Position numbers and translations under genes: made by a program
Part shown: one piece after another, positions 21,338 through 29,064 of the stretch
How positions within the stretch are numbered: the stretch's first letter is position 1
Layout of the letters: each line of letters begins with the position of its first letter
From: a bacterium
GTDB lineage: Bacteria; Acidobacteriota; Polarisedimenticolia; J045
Direction: 5' to 3'
Length of the DNA: 36,525 nucleotides
Assembly: GCA_021372775.1 (NCBI GenBank)
Contig: JAJFTU010000472.1
Span: 1 to 36,525, forward strand
Notes under the pieces: model-generated
Database searches by the model: none
What the model saw: the letters and a program-made list of their open reading frames with translations, nothing else
What the model was told of the DNA's origin: nothing

Positions 21338-21913
21338 ATGACCCTGAAGCAGTCCCTCCCGGTGTTGTTCGCGATCGGTTTCGGCCTGCTGGCCGGCGTC
21401 GGCGCCGCGCAAGCGCAGGAAACGAAGGTCGGCGTGTTCGATCCGCAGCGGATCACGCAGGAGACCGCCGAAGGGGCGAGGATCCAGGCCCGCTTGTCCG
21501 CGCTCAAGGACAAGAAGACGGGCGAGCTGAAGAAGCTCTCCGAAGAGCTCGAGAAGATGCAGCAGTCGTTCGTCCAGGCGGCCACGTCGGCGAGCGACGA
21601 GAAGAAGAAGGAAATGCAGCAGCAACTCGAGCGGAAGCAGATCGAGCTCGAGGGGGCGCAGAAGTCGGCCCAGCGCGAGATGCAGGTCGAGGTCGAGCAG
21701 GCGCAGGAAGGTTGGCAGAAGCGCGTGATCGAAGTGATCCGCAACTACGCCAAGGAGAAGAAGCTGTCGCTGGTCGTCGCGGCCGACGTCGCCGTCTTCT
21801 ACTCGTCGGACGTGGACATCACCGGCGACCTGATCAAGGCGATCGACGCCTCCGTTCCCGCGTCGGAAGCTCCGGCGCCGGCGGCGCCGGCCAAGCCCGC
21901 CCCCAAGAAGTAA
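21338..21913 (+). CDS. OmpH/Skp family periplasmic chaperone
   Basis: This is a 191-aa exported protein that should hold unfolded outer-membrane proteins in the periplasm. A signal peptide (about 1-27, AQA before QE) is followed by the family start KVGVFDPQRITQETAEGA, a long charged coiled coil (about 48-125) and the closing strand region SLVVAADVAVFYSSDVDIT. It ends in an Ala/Pro/Lys tail. The start chosen is the ATG at 21338, with AAGGAG six bases upstream. The open frame upstream overlaps clpC and is a shadow. The following genes fabZ and lpxA are frequent partners of skp/ompH; the usual lpxD between them is absent. Confidence 0.93.
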   Translation: MTLKQSLPVLFAIGFGLLAGVGAAQAQETKVGVFDPQRITQETAEGARIQARLSALKDKKTGELKKLSEELEKMQQSFVQAATSASDEKKKEMQQQLERKQIELEGAQKSAQREMQVEVEQAQEGWQKRVIEVIRNYAKEKKLSLVVAADVAVFYSSDVDITGDLIKAIDASVPASEAPAPAAPAKPAPKK

Positions 21914-21984
21914 CCTGCGGTCTCTGCGGCCCGGCCGGGCGGCGTCCGCCCGGCCCCGCGCCGTTCCTCGCGCGGAGGTGCAGC

Positions 21985-22434
21985 GTGCCCCCGGTTTTCG
22001 ACATTCAGAAGATTCTGGAACTCGTTCCGCACCGCTACCCGTTCCTGCTCGTCGACCGCGTGCTCGAGTTGGAGCCGCGGCGGCGCGCGGTCGGGATCAA
22101 GCTGGTGACGGTCAACGAGCCGCACTTCCAAGGCCACTTCCCCGGCCTGCCGGTGATGCCCGGCGTGCTGATCGTCGAGGCGCTGGCCCAACTGTCGGCG
22201 ACGATGATCATGAACGACATTCCGGACCGCGCCGACAAGCTGCTGCTCTTCGGCGGAATCGACGAATGCCGCTTCCGCCGCCCCGTGGTTCCCGGAGACG
22301 TGCTGCGGCTCGAGGTCGAAGTCCTCGCGCTGCGCCAGCGCGTGGCCAAGATCAAGGGCGTCGCCTCCGTCGACGGCGAAATCGCCGCCGAGGCCGTCCT
22401 CCTCTCCACCATGACGGACCGGAGTCCCAAGTGA
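21985..22434 (+). CDS. fabZ: 3-hydroxyacyl-[acyl-carrier-protein] dehydratase
   Basis: This cytoplasmic hot-dog-fold enzyme dehydrates 3-hydroxyacyl-ACP in fatty acid elongation and competes with LpxA for the same 3-hydroxyacyl-ACP pool. It has 149 aa from a GTG at 21985, with GGAGGTG at 21974-21980. Family features are [17 protein letters not shown] and the catalytic helix [16 protein letters not shown] with His51 and Glu65. Its last four bases overlap the GTG of lpxA (GTGA), coupling the two competing steps. Confidence 0.96.
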   Translation: MPPVFDIQKILELVPHRYPFLLVDRVLELEPRRRAVGIKLVTVNEPHFQGHFPGLPVMPGVLIVEALAQLSATMIMNDIPDRADKLLLFGGIDECRFRRPVVPGDVLRLEVEVLALRQRVAKIKGVASVDGEIAAEAVLLSTMTDRSPK

Positions 22435-23240
22435 GCGTTTCGATCGATCCCCGCGCCGCCGTCGACCCGGCGGCGCGTTTGGCCGACGGCGTCGAAGTCG
22501 GCCCGTTCGCCGTCGTCGGGCCGGACGTCGTCGTCGGCCCCCGCACCAAGATCGGCCCCAACGTCGTGATCGACGGGAAGGTCACGATCGGCGCCGACAA
22601 CGTCTTCAACCCGGGCTGCGCGATCGGCTTCCCGCCGCAGGACTTCAGCTACAAGGGCGAGCCGACGGAAGTCGTGATCGGCGACGGCAACGTCTTCCGC
22701 GAGCACTGCACCGTCCACCGCGGCACTCCCCGCGGGGCCGGCGTCACCCGCGTCGGCAGTCACGGCTACTTCATGGTCGGGGCGCACATGGCCCACGACA
22801 ACGTCGTCGGCGACCACGTGCTGATGGTCAACGCGGCGACGCTCGCCGGGCACGTCCACATCGGCGACCACGCGGTCGTCGGGGCCTACAGCGGCGTGCA
22901 CCAGTTCTGCCGCGTCGGGGCGTACGCCTTCATCGGCGGCTACTCGGTCGTGACCCGGGACGCGATCCCGTTCTGCACGACGGTCGGAAACCGCGCCCGC
23001 TGCTACGGCATCAACCGCATCGGCCTGAAGCGGATGGGGAAACCGCAGGCGACGATCGCCGCGCTCGACGCGGCGACGCGCGCCCTGTTCCGCCCCGGCC
23101 CGACGCGCGCCGAGGCGCTGGCCGAGGTCGAGGCGAACTGGGGCTCGATCCCCGAAGTGATGATGATCGTCGAGTTCGTGCGCGGCACGAAGCGCGGAGT
23201 CGTTCCGATCCGCCTCGACGCCGAGTGGAGCGAGGACTGA
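22431..23240 (+). CDS. lpxA: Acyl-ACP--UDP-N-acetylglucosamine O-acyltransferase
   Basis: This enzyme does the first step of lipid A synthesis, moving a 3-hydroxyacyl chain from ACP to UDP-GlcNAc or its 3-amino analogue. It has 269 aa, with a GTG start at 22431. A left-handed beta-helix of hexapeptide repeats (about 1-190) and a helical C-terminal domain are visible. The catalytic His is His122 in MAHDNVVG (E. coli His125). The position that sets acyl length in E. coli LpxA (Gly173) is also Gly here (Gly170 in [10 protein letters not shown]), which would suit a long acyl chain; that is an inference. It lies between fabZ and a Gfo/Idh/MocA oxidoreductase. Confidence 0.96.
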   Translation: MSVSIDPRAAVDPAARLADGVEVGPFAVVGPDVVVGPRTKIGPNVVIDGKVTIGADNVFNPGCAIGFPPQDFSYKGEPTEVVIGDGNVFREHCTVHRGTPRGAGVTRVGSHGYFMVGAHMAHDNVVGDHVLMVNAATLAGHVHIGDHAVVGAYSGVHQFCRVGAYAFIGGYSVVTRDAIPFCTTVGNRARCYGINRIGLKRMGKPQATIAALDAATRALFRPGPTRAEALAEVEANWGSIPEVMMIVEFVRGTKRGVVPIRLDAEWSED

Positions 23241-23241
23241 G

Positions 23242-24183
23242 ATGGAAGCGAAGCTGCGCGCCGGCGTCGTCGGCGTCGGCCACCTCGGCCGGCACCACGC
23301 CCGGCTCTACGCCACCCTGCCGCGGACGACGCTCGTCGGCGTCGTGGACGCCGATCCGGCGCAGGCGGCGGCGATCGCCGCCCAGCACGGCGCGCGCGTC
23401 TTCCCCACGGTCGAGGCGCTCGCCGCGGAAGTGGACGCGCTGAGCGTCGCCACGCCGACGACCTTCCACGAGGAGGTCGCCCTGCCGCTGCTCGAGGCGG
23501 GGAAGTCGGTGCTCGTCGAGAAGCCGATCACGACGACGGTCGAGGCCGGCCGCCGGCTGATCGCGGCGGCGCGCAAGAGCGGCGCGACGCTGATGGTCGG
23601 CCACGTCGAGCGCTTCAACCCGGCGATCGCCGCGCTGCGCGAACGGGTCCGCGACCCGCGCTTCCTCGAGATCCACCGCCTCGCGCCGTTCACGCCGCGC
23701 AGCCTCGACGTCGACGTGATCCTCGACCTGATGATCCACGACCTCGATCTTTGCCGCGTCCTGCTCGGGCCGCGCGAAATCGTGCACCTCGACGCCAGCG
23801 GCACCCCCGCGCTGACCGACAAGATCGACATCGCCTCGGTGCGGATCCGCTTCGCCGGCGGCGCCGCGGCGAACGTCACCGCCAGCCGCATCTCGAACGA
23901 GAAGATCCGCCGCGTGCGGGTCTTCGAGCCGGGCCGGTTCCTCGCCTGCGACACCGGCGCCGGCACGCTGGCCTACTACTACGTCGTCCGCGAGCCCGGA
24001 AAGCCGGGCGAGGTCCGCGGCGAGACGGTCGGGCTGCCGCCCGAGGAGCCGCTCGCCCGCGAACTCTCGGCCTTCGCCGACGCGGTGCTCGACGGCGGTC
24101 CGTCGCCCTGCTCGGGCGAGGACGGCGTCGCGGCGCTCGAACTGGCGCTGCGCGTGCGGGACGCGGTCGAGGCCGGAGTCTGA
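23242..24183 (+). CDS. Gfo/Idh/MocA family oxidoreductase, possible UDP-GlcNAc 3-dehydrogenase (GnnA-like)
   Basis: This is an NAD(P)-dependent dehydrogenase of 313 aa, ATG at 23242, one base after the lpxA stop. The Rossmann fingerprint GVGHLG is at 11-16, the family motif EKP at 93-95 has Lys94, and the C-terminal substrate region has LMIHDLDL. In organisms that make lipid A with 2,3-diamino-glucose, the GnnA dehydrogenase of this family is encoded next to lpxA and works with the aminotransferase GnnB. The position fits GnnA, but no aminotransferase gene follows here, so the identification is only plausible. It could also be an unrelated sugar dehydrogenase. Confidence 0.85.
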   Translation: MEAKLRAGVVGVGHLGRHHARLYATLPRTTLVGVVDADPAQAAAIAAQHGARVFPTVEALAAEVDALSVATPTTFHEEVALPLLEAGKSVLVEKPITTTVEAGRRLIAAARKSGATLMVGHVERFNPAIAALRERVRDPRFLEIHRLAPFTPRSLDVDVILDLMIHDLDLCRVLLGPREIVHLDASGTPALTDKIDIASVRIRFAGGAAANVTASRISNEKIRRVRVFEPGRFLACDTGAGTLAYYYVVREPGKPGEVRGETVGLPPEEPLARELSAFADAVLDGGPSPCSGEDGVAALELALRVRDAVEAGV

Positions 24184-24214
24184 GCGGGGCGCGGGGCGGA
24201 GAGGGGCGGCCGCG

Positions 24215-25348
24215 ATGACCGTTCCGGCGTCCGCGGGCCATCCGGATCTGGCGCGCTTCGTCGCCGCAGGCGCGGCGGCGGGGCGCTGGCCCGGCGGCGT
24301 CTACGCCGTCGGCGCGCTGGGCGACGTCCCGCGCTTCCTCGGCGCGGAAGGGGCGCTGGCCCTCGAGCCGGAGCGCGAAGAGGCGAACGTCGACGCGCTC
24401 TACGACCTCGCCAGCCTCACGAAGCCGTTGGCGCTGGCGCTCGTCCTGCTGCGCCTCGCCGACCGCGGCGCGGTCGATCTCGACCGCCCGCTCGACGACC
24501 TGCTGCCGGAGTTGCGGGGCTACGCCGGACGCACGCCGAGCTTCGCCGATCTCCTCACGCACTCGTCCGGTCTGCCGGCCTGGGCGCCGCTCTACCGCCT
24601 CGCCGCGCGTCCCGAAGACGTCGTGGCGGCGATCGCCGCGCTTCCCCCGGCGGCCGCCGCGGGGACCGCGGCGATCTACTCCTGCGTCGGGGCGATCGCG
24701 GCGACGATCGCGCTGCGCCGGGGAACGAAATCCGGTCTTCGGGCGTTGTTCGAACGCGAGGTCGGCGGTCCATTGGGCCTCGGAAAGGACGAGATGCTCT
24801 TCTCGCCGTTGCCGCAGGTTCTGGCGTCGCGCGCCGCGCCGACCGAGCGGGGCCGCGCGCGCGAGGCGGAGATGGCCGGCGGAGACTCTTCCCGCGCGGA
24901 CGTTCCGGGGCCGGACGAGCCGCTCCGCGGCGTCGTCCACGACGGCAACTGCCGCTGGCTCGGCGGCGACGCCGGCAACGCGGGGCTGTTCGGCACGGCG
25001 CGGGCGGTCTTCCGCGTCGCCTCGGCGCTGCTCGAGCCGGGCGCGCTGCTGTCGGCGAAGGCGCTCGCGCGGGCCGCGACGCCGGCGGCCGGCTTGGCCG
25101 GCGACGCGCGGACGTTCGGCTTCCGGTCCGGCGCCGACGCGGGGCCGGCCGGGAAGCCGCTCGGACGCGACGCGTTCGGCCACTCCGGCTTCACCGGGAC
25201 CTCGGTCTGGATCGCGCCGCGGCGGGGACTCGTCGCCGCGCTCCTGACCAACAGAGTGCATCCGCGGTGGCGCGAGGCGCCCACGGAGATTTGGCGGGGG
25301 GAGTTCAACGCGATCGCCGCGCGCGTCGCCGAGGAAGCTGGTCGATGA
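24215..25348 (+). CDS. Serine hydrolase, beta-lactamase class C / penicillin-binding-protein-like
   Basis: This is a 377-aa protein of the beta-lactamase/esterase fold. Motif one is SLTK at 67-70 (nucleophile Ser67), the second motif is YSC at 155-157, where the family has YxN (commonly YSN), and the third motif is HSG at 323-325. The sequence between them (DLLTHSSGLPAW) is typical of class C-like serine hydrolases. No clear signal peptide is seen at the N terminus (MTVPASAGHPDLA), which suggests a cytoplasmic enzyme or a mis-set start. Substrate unknown; a peptidase or esterase is as likely as anything on beta-lactams. Its end overlaps the start of the TonB-like gene by four bases. Confidence 0.88.
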   Translation: MTVPASAGHPDLARFVAAGAAAGRWPGGVYAVGALGDVPRFLGAEGALALEPEREEANVDALYDLASLTKPLALALVLLRLADRGAVDLDRPLDDLLPELRGYAGRTPSFADLLTHSSGLPAWAPLYRLAARPEDVVAAIAALPPAAAAGTAAIYSCVGAIAATIALRRGTKSGLRALFEREVGGPLGLGKDEMLFSPLPQVLASRAAPTERGRAREAEMAGGDSSRADVPGPDEPLRGVVHDGNCRWLGGDAGNAGLFGTARAVFRVASALLEPGALLSAKALARAATPAAGLAGDARTFGFRSGADAGPAGKPLGRDAFGHSGFTGTSVWIAPRRGLVAALLTNRVHPRWREAPTEIWRGEFNAIAARVAEEAGR

Positions 25349-26502
25349 AGCATTGGACCGAGGAGGCGGAGCTCAGCGCCCGAGACGTCGCGCCGTTCGA
25401 CGACGGTCGGCGTCCCGGACTCGTCACGACGATTTCGATCGTGGTGCACGTCGTCTTCGTCGGGTTGATTCTGCTCGCCGGCCAGACCTTGCCGAAACCG
25501 CCCGCGAAGCCCCCGGCCGAGGAACTGCCGCTGATGTTCGAGGAGCCGCAGCCGCCGCGGCCGCACCGCGAGCCGCTGCGCGTTCCGGTGCCGCGGGTCG
25601 TCCCGCCGGCGTTGCCCGCTCCTCCGCCCCCCGCGGCGCAGCCCCAACCGCAGCCGCAACCGCAACCGCAGCCGCAGCCGCAAATGCAGCCGCCGGGCGC
25701 GCAGCAGCCGGCGCCGCAGGCCGGCGGACAGCCCGCCCCCGCGAAGCCGCTCCTCGGCTTCAACGCGCACGGCGACAAGAAGGGAACGCCGGACCGGCCG
25801 CAGGGGCCCGAGGGGAAGGTGCACGGCCCCGAGGCGCCCGGCGAGAAGGGCAAAGGGATGAAGGACGGCGGCGGGGACGATCTCCCCACGCCGATTCCGG
25901 GCGACACGCCGCTCTCCGGCGGAAGCCCGAGCCCGATCGACCAAGGCCCGAACGGACGGCCGGCGCCGCAGCGCGGCACGGGGCGGCAGAACGGGCCGCC
26001 GTCGTTCCGCGTGCCCGGCGGCGGGATCCCCGGCCGCCGCGGACCGCGCGGCGGCGGGACCGACTTCAACGTCGGCGGCGGGGGCGGCTTCTTCGGCGAC
26101 CTCCATTTCGAGAGCAACGACTACGACTGGTCGGACTATTCGACGAAGGTCTACTTCGCCGTCTACCGCTCCTGGCTGCGCGAGCTGTACGGACGCGTCA
26201 GCCGCTTCGAGCGCGACCAGGCGCTGCGCAACCTGCAGACGCTCGACGGCGACGTCTACATCCGCTTCACGCTCAAGCGGGACGGCTCGGTGGAGGATCT
26301 GGAGGTCCTGCGCCCGTCGGTGCTGCCCGCGCTCGACGACGCGTCCTCGGCGGCGATCCGGCGCGCGGTGCTGCCGGCGCTGCCGTCCGACTTCCCGCGC
26401 AACCAGGAGCGCGTGACCTACCGCTTCCGGATCATCGGCTTCGAGTCGGCGCGGCAGCTCGAGCTGCAGTTGGAGCAGTCGCGCTGGGCGGGGGAGTTCT
26501 GA
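25345..26502 (+). CDS. TonB-like energy transducer with long disordered linker
   Basis: This is a 385-aa envelope protein from the ATG at 25345, which overlaps the previous stop (ATGA). A single N-terminal helix (about 26-46) contains Ser31-x3-His35, the same spacing as the S-x3-H pair in the TonB helix that contacts ExbB/ExbD. A Pro-rich stretch with a (Pro-Gln)n block and a Gly-rich stretch (about 50-255) could span the periplasm. The C-terminal part has the TonB_C pattern (GDVYIRFTLKRDGSVEDLEV, then AAIRRAVLPALP). exbB/exbD and a receptor are not in the window, so its partners are unknown. The last bases overlap rsmD. Confidence 0.85.
   Translation: MKHWTEEAELSARDVAPFDDGRRPGLVTTISIVVHVVFVGLILLAGQTLPKPPAKPPAEELPLMFEEPQPPRPHREPLRVPVPRVVPPALPAPPPPAAQPQPQPQPQPQPQPQMQPPGAQQPAPQAGGQPAPAKPLLGFNAHGDKKGTPDRPQGPEGKVHGPEAPGEKGKGMKDGGGDDLPTPIPGDTPLSGGSPSPIDQGPNGRPAPQRGTGRQNGPPSFRVPGGGIPGRRGPRGGGTDFNVGGGGGFFGDLHFESNDYDWSDYSTKVYFAVYRSWLRELYGRVSRFERDQALRNLQTLDGDVYIRFTLKRDGSVEDLEVLRPSVLPALDDASSAAIRRAVLPALPSDFPRNQERVTYRFRIIGFESARQLELQLEQSRWAGEF
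25645..25680 (+). repeat. Hexanucleotide tandem repeat CARCCG x6 in the TonB-like gene
   Basis: Six in-frame copies of CAACCG or CAGCCG encode a Gln-Pro run. Length changes would keep frame and alter only the linker length. Confidence 0.85.
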
Positions 26503-27098
26503 GAATCGTCGGCGGCCTGTTTCGCGGGCGGCGGCTCGCGCCGCCGCCGAAGCGCGGCGTGCGCCCGACCGCCGACCCGGTGCGGGAGGCGTTGTTCAAC
26601 ATCCTCGGCCCGTCGGTCGCCGACCGCCCCTTCCTGGACCTCGCGGCGGGGACCGGCGCCGTCGGTCTCGAGGCGCTCTCGCGCGGCGCGGCGCCGGTGG
26701 TCCTCGTGGAGCGGGACCGGGCCTCGCTCGCGGTCGTGCGGCGCAACGTCGATCTCCTCGCCCTCGATCAGGAACAGGCGGGACTCGTCTTCGTCGTCGC
26801 GGCCGACGTCGGCGTCTGGCTTGAGCGGGGCGGGGAAGGGCTCGTTCCGGGCGAGGCGGGGGTCGTCTTTCTCGATCCCCCCTACGGCGAGCCGCGCCTG
26901 CCGAAGTGGCTCGACCGTCTCGCCGCGGCGCCGTTCGTGGGCCCCGGGACGCTCGTCGTCGTGGAGCACCGGACGGGCGACGCGCCGGCCGCGCCGGCGG
27001 CGTGGGAAACGCTCTGGACGCGGCGCTACGGCGACGCCTCGCTGACCGCCTTCGCGCCGCGCGGCGAGGACCGGACGGCGGAAGGCGAAGAACCGTAA
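26499..27098 (+). CDS. rsmD: 16S rRNA (guanine(966)-N(2))-methyltransferase
   Basis: This enzyme methylates G966 of 16S rRNA in the small subunit. It has about 199 aa. Family features include RIVGGLFRGRRL at the N terminus, RPTADPVREALFNIL, the SAM-binding motif DLAAGTGAVGLEA (47-59) and the catalytic DPPY at 126-129. No ATG, GTG or TTG lies in this frame near the expected start. The family start M-R-I-x-G-G aligns with CTG at 26499, which overlaps the TonB-like stop as CTGA, so a CTG start is inferred. An in-frame ATG far upstream (25353) is inside the TonB-like gene in another frame and is not plausible. Confidence 0.9.
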   Translation: MRIVGGLFRGRRLAPPPKRGVRPTADPVREALFNILGPSVADRPFLDLAAGTGAVGLEALSRGAAPVVLVERDRASLAVVRRNVDLLALDQEQAGLVFVVAADVGVWLERGGEGLVPGEAGVVFLDPPYGEPRLPKWLDRLAAAPFVGPGTLVVVEHRTGDAPAAPAAWETLWTRRYGDASLTAFAPRGEDRTAEGEEP

Positions 27099-27105
27099 AA
27101 CCCCG

Positions 27106-27134
27106 TTGCCTCGCTTCCCGCGATGGATTTAAAT
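27106..27134 (+). promoter_or_regulatory. Candidate promoter of the LysM-protein gene
   Basis: TTGCCT (27106-27111) and TTAAAT (27129-27134) are 17 bases apart, in one of the few AT-rich spots of the window, about 50 bases before the ATG. The match to a vegetative sigma-factor promoter is good for such a GC-rich genome. Confidence 0.5.
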
Positions 27135-27186
27135 TCGCCGGGGTGGTCCGCGGCTACTCGCCGCGCGCCGCCGCGAGGAGAGGAGA

Positions 27187-28371
27187 ATGGGAACGTTGCC
27201 GCTCCGCGGCCTGTTGGCGTTTTCGGCGCTCGCGCTTTGCGCGGCGCCGTCCTTTGCGGCCGACGATCAGCAAGAGAAGCCGCAAACCCTCACCCCGCCT
27301 CCCGGCGTGCAGGTTGACCGTTCGCGGGCGATCGAGAAACAGTACGTTCCGCCGCCGGTCCACCTGAAGAACGTCGGCGGGCACTGGACGCCGTACGATC
27401 CGCCGACGCCGCCCGAAGGGGCGGAGGTCTACACGATCGTCGCCGGCGACAGCCTCTGGCGCATCGCCGGCGCGAAGTACGGCGACCCGTACCTCTGGCC
27501 GATCGTGTGGGACGCGAACCGCTACATAACGCAGGCCCACTGGATCTACCCGGGCGACCCGCTCGTCCTGCCGACCGCGCCGCAAGTCGTGGAAGAGCAG
27601 GGGCCGGCGCCCGCGCCCGAGCCTCCGCCCGCGCCGTTCGCCGAGGAAGCGAAGCCCGCTCCGAAGCCGGTCGCCAAGGGGCCGGCGCTCTTCGCCGCCG
27701 CCGACGCGCGCGAGATGAACTGCGCGCCGCAGCTGCTCGAGGTCTACGATCCGGGGCCGCTGACGATCTCGGGGCGCGAAGAAACCAACAAGACCATGCA
27801 GGGACAGGGCGACGTCGTCTACCTCAGCGCCGGAAAGGACATGGGAATCCAGCCGGGCGCGGAGTACGTCGTCGTCCGCTCCGGGCCGGTCGTCAAGAAC
27901 CCCGACACGCGGAAGCCGATGGCCGTCTACGTGATGCGCTTCGGCCGGGTGCGGGTGCTCGCGGTGCAGGAAAACTCCGCCACCGCCGAGATCACCTTCT
28001 CGTGCGACGACATCCACGAAGGGGACCACCTGATTCCGTACCGCGAGATGCAGGCGCCGCTGATCGAGCGGATTCCGTTGGCCAAGCTCGCGTCGCCGAA
28101 TCCGGGGCGGCTCCTCGGCGTCGTCGCCGTGCTGGCCGATCCGCGGGCGACGATCGCCGGCGCCGGCCACCTCGTCGGCATCGACGTCAACAGCCACGCC
28201 GGCGTGACCGGCGGGGACCGCGTGCTCTTCTTCCATCCGGGCGTCGGGAACGCGCCGCGGGACGTCTTCGCGCAGGGCGTGATCCTGTTCACGAACGGCG
28301 GCGGCTCGATCGTCAAGGTCCTCGAGTCGGTCTCGGAGGTCGAGGTCGGCGACAAGGTCGACGTCCGCTGA
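27187..28371 (+). CDS. Exported LysM-domain protein
   Basis: This is a 394-aa protein with a signal peptide (about 1-24, SFA before ADDQ). A LysM domain at about 78-127 (VYTIVAGDSLWRIAGAKYGD, then WPIVWDANRY and GDPLVLP) should bind peptidoglycan or a related glycan. A Pro/Glu-rich linker follows, then a C-terminal region of about 220 residues that I do not recognise, rich in beta pattern (DVVYLSAGKDMGIQPGAEYVV, VRVLAVQENSATAEI) and probably built of two similar halves. ATG at 27187 with a strong GAGGAGAGGAG ribosome site. It stands alone: a candidate promoter lies upstream and a terminator follows. Likely a structural or regulatory envelope protein; no catalytic residues are seen. Confidence 0.88.
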   Translation: MGTLPLRGLLAFSALALCAAPSFAADDQQEKPQTLTPPPGVQVDRSRAIEKQYVPPPVHLKNVGGHWTPYDPPTPPEGAEVYTIVAGDSLWRIAGAKYGDPYLWPIVWDANRYITQAHWIYPGDPLVLPTAPQVVEEQGPAPAPEPPPAPFAEEAKPAPKPVAKGPALFAAADAREMNCAPQLLEVYDPGPLTISGREETNKTMQGQGDVVYLSAGKDMGIQPGAEYVVVRSGPVVKNPDTRKPMAVYVMRFGRVRVLAVQENSATAEITFSCDDIHEGDHLIPYREMQAPLIERIPLAKLASPNPGRLLGVVAVLADPRATIAGAGHLVGIDVNSHAGVTGGDRVLFFHPGVGNAPRDVFAQGVILFTNGGGSIVKVLESVSEVEVGDKVDVR

Positions 28372-28395
28372 CGGCTCGTCGGTCCTGAAACGACG

Positions 28396-28428
28396 AACGG
28401 GACGGCCGCGCGGCCGTCCCGTTTCTTT
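28396..28428. terminator. Rho-independent terminator between the LysM gene and amrA (probably two-way)
   Basis: A 13-bp stem of AACGGGACGGCCG (28396-28408) with CGGCCGTCCCGTT (28411-28423) and a 2-base CG gap is followed by TCTTTTG on the plus strand. It lies between convergent genes; the plus strand has the better T tract. Confidence 0.88.
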
Positions 28429-28446
28429 TGCGGCGCCGGCGGGCGG

Positions 28447-29064
28447 TCAGCGCGCGAGATCGCGGATCCGGCCGTCGTCGCCCACGACGAGCGCGGCGAA
28501 GCGGAAGACGCGCGCCCCGCGGCGCCATTCGTCCCGCGGAAGCCCGGCCTTCCGGCAGGTTTCGTCGAGGAAGGTCTCGGGCGTCCAGTCGCGGTCGGAG
28601 GCGACCTGCGGCAGCAGCAGCCCGCGGCGGCTTCCCCGCTCGACGACCAGCCCGTGCCTGCCGACCTCCACCCCCTGCGGAAGGACGGCGGGATCCAGTT
28701 CCTCGAGCGGCGCGAGCAGCGAGACCTCGACGTCCAGCCGCGGCAGTTCGGCGGGGCGGACGACGGGGAAGCGCGGATCCTCGAGCGCCGAGGCGCGGGC
28801 CGAGCGGACGACGAGGTCGGCCGCGGCGCGCACGTCGCCGAGCGAGCCGATGCAGCCGCGGAGATCGCCGCCCCGTTCGTGGATCGTGACGAACGCGCCG
28901 AAGACGGGAACGTCCGGCACGCCGGCCCTCGCCTCCGCCGGCAGGGGCGCGTCCTCGACCGCGGCCCGGACCGCGGCGACGGCGAGGCGGTGCAGCGCCG
29001 CCGCGCCGTCCGGCCCGAGCGCCGCGGCCAGCGCGTCGGCCCCGCCGAGCGGCCCTGCGGCCAT
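28447..29064 (-). CDS. amrA: AMMECR1 family protein (AmrA)
   Basis: This is a 205-aa AMMECR1-domain protein, with the near-invariant LRGCIG at 68-73. The family is known as protein A of the AmmeMemoRadiSam system, whose other members are a Memo-like protein (AmrB) and a radical SAM enzyme (AmrS). None of those partners is in this window, and the biochemical function of AmrA is not settled. The ATG at 29062-29064 overlaps by one base the stop of the upstream MshEN/GAF-like gene (TGATG), so the two are translationally coupled. The sequence extends upstream in the same frame but that part is a shadow. Confidence 0.93.
   Translation of the reverse strand: MAAGPLGGADALAAALGPDGAAALHRLAVAAVRAAVEDAPLPAEARAGVPDVPVFGAFVTIHERGGDLRGCIGSLGDVRAAADLVVRSARASALEDPRFPVVRPAELPRLDVEVSLLAPLEELDPAVLPQGVEVGRHGLVVERGSRRGLLLPQVASDRDWTPETFLDETCRKAGLPRDEWRRGARVFRFAALVVGDDGRIRDLAR

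Noticed and set aside
25645-25680. Tandem CARCCG units as a CRISPR-like array
   Set aside because: Short 6-base units without spacers, in frame in a Pro/Gln linker.
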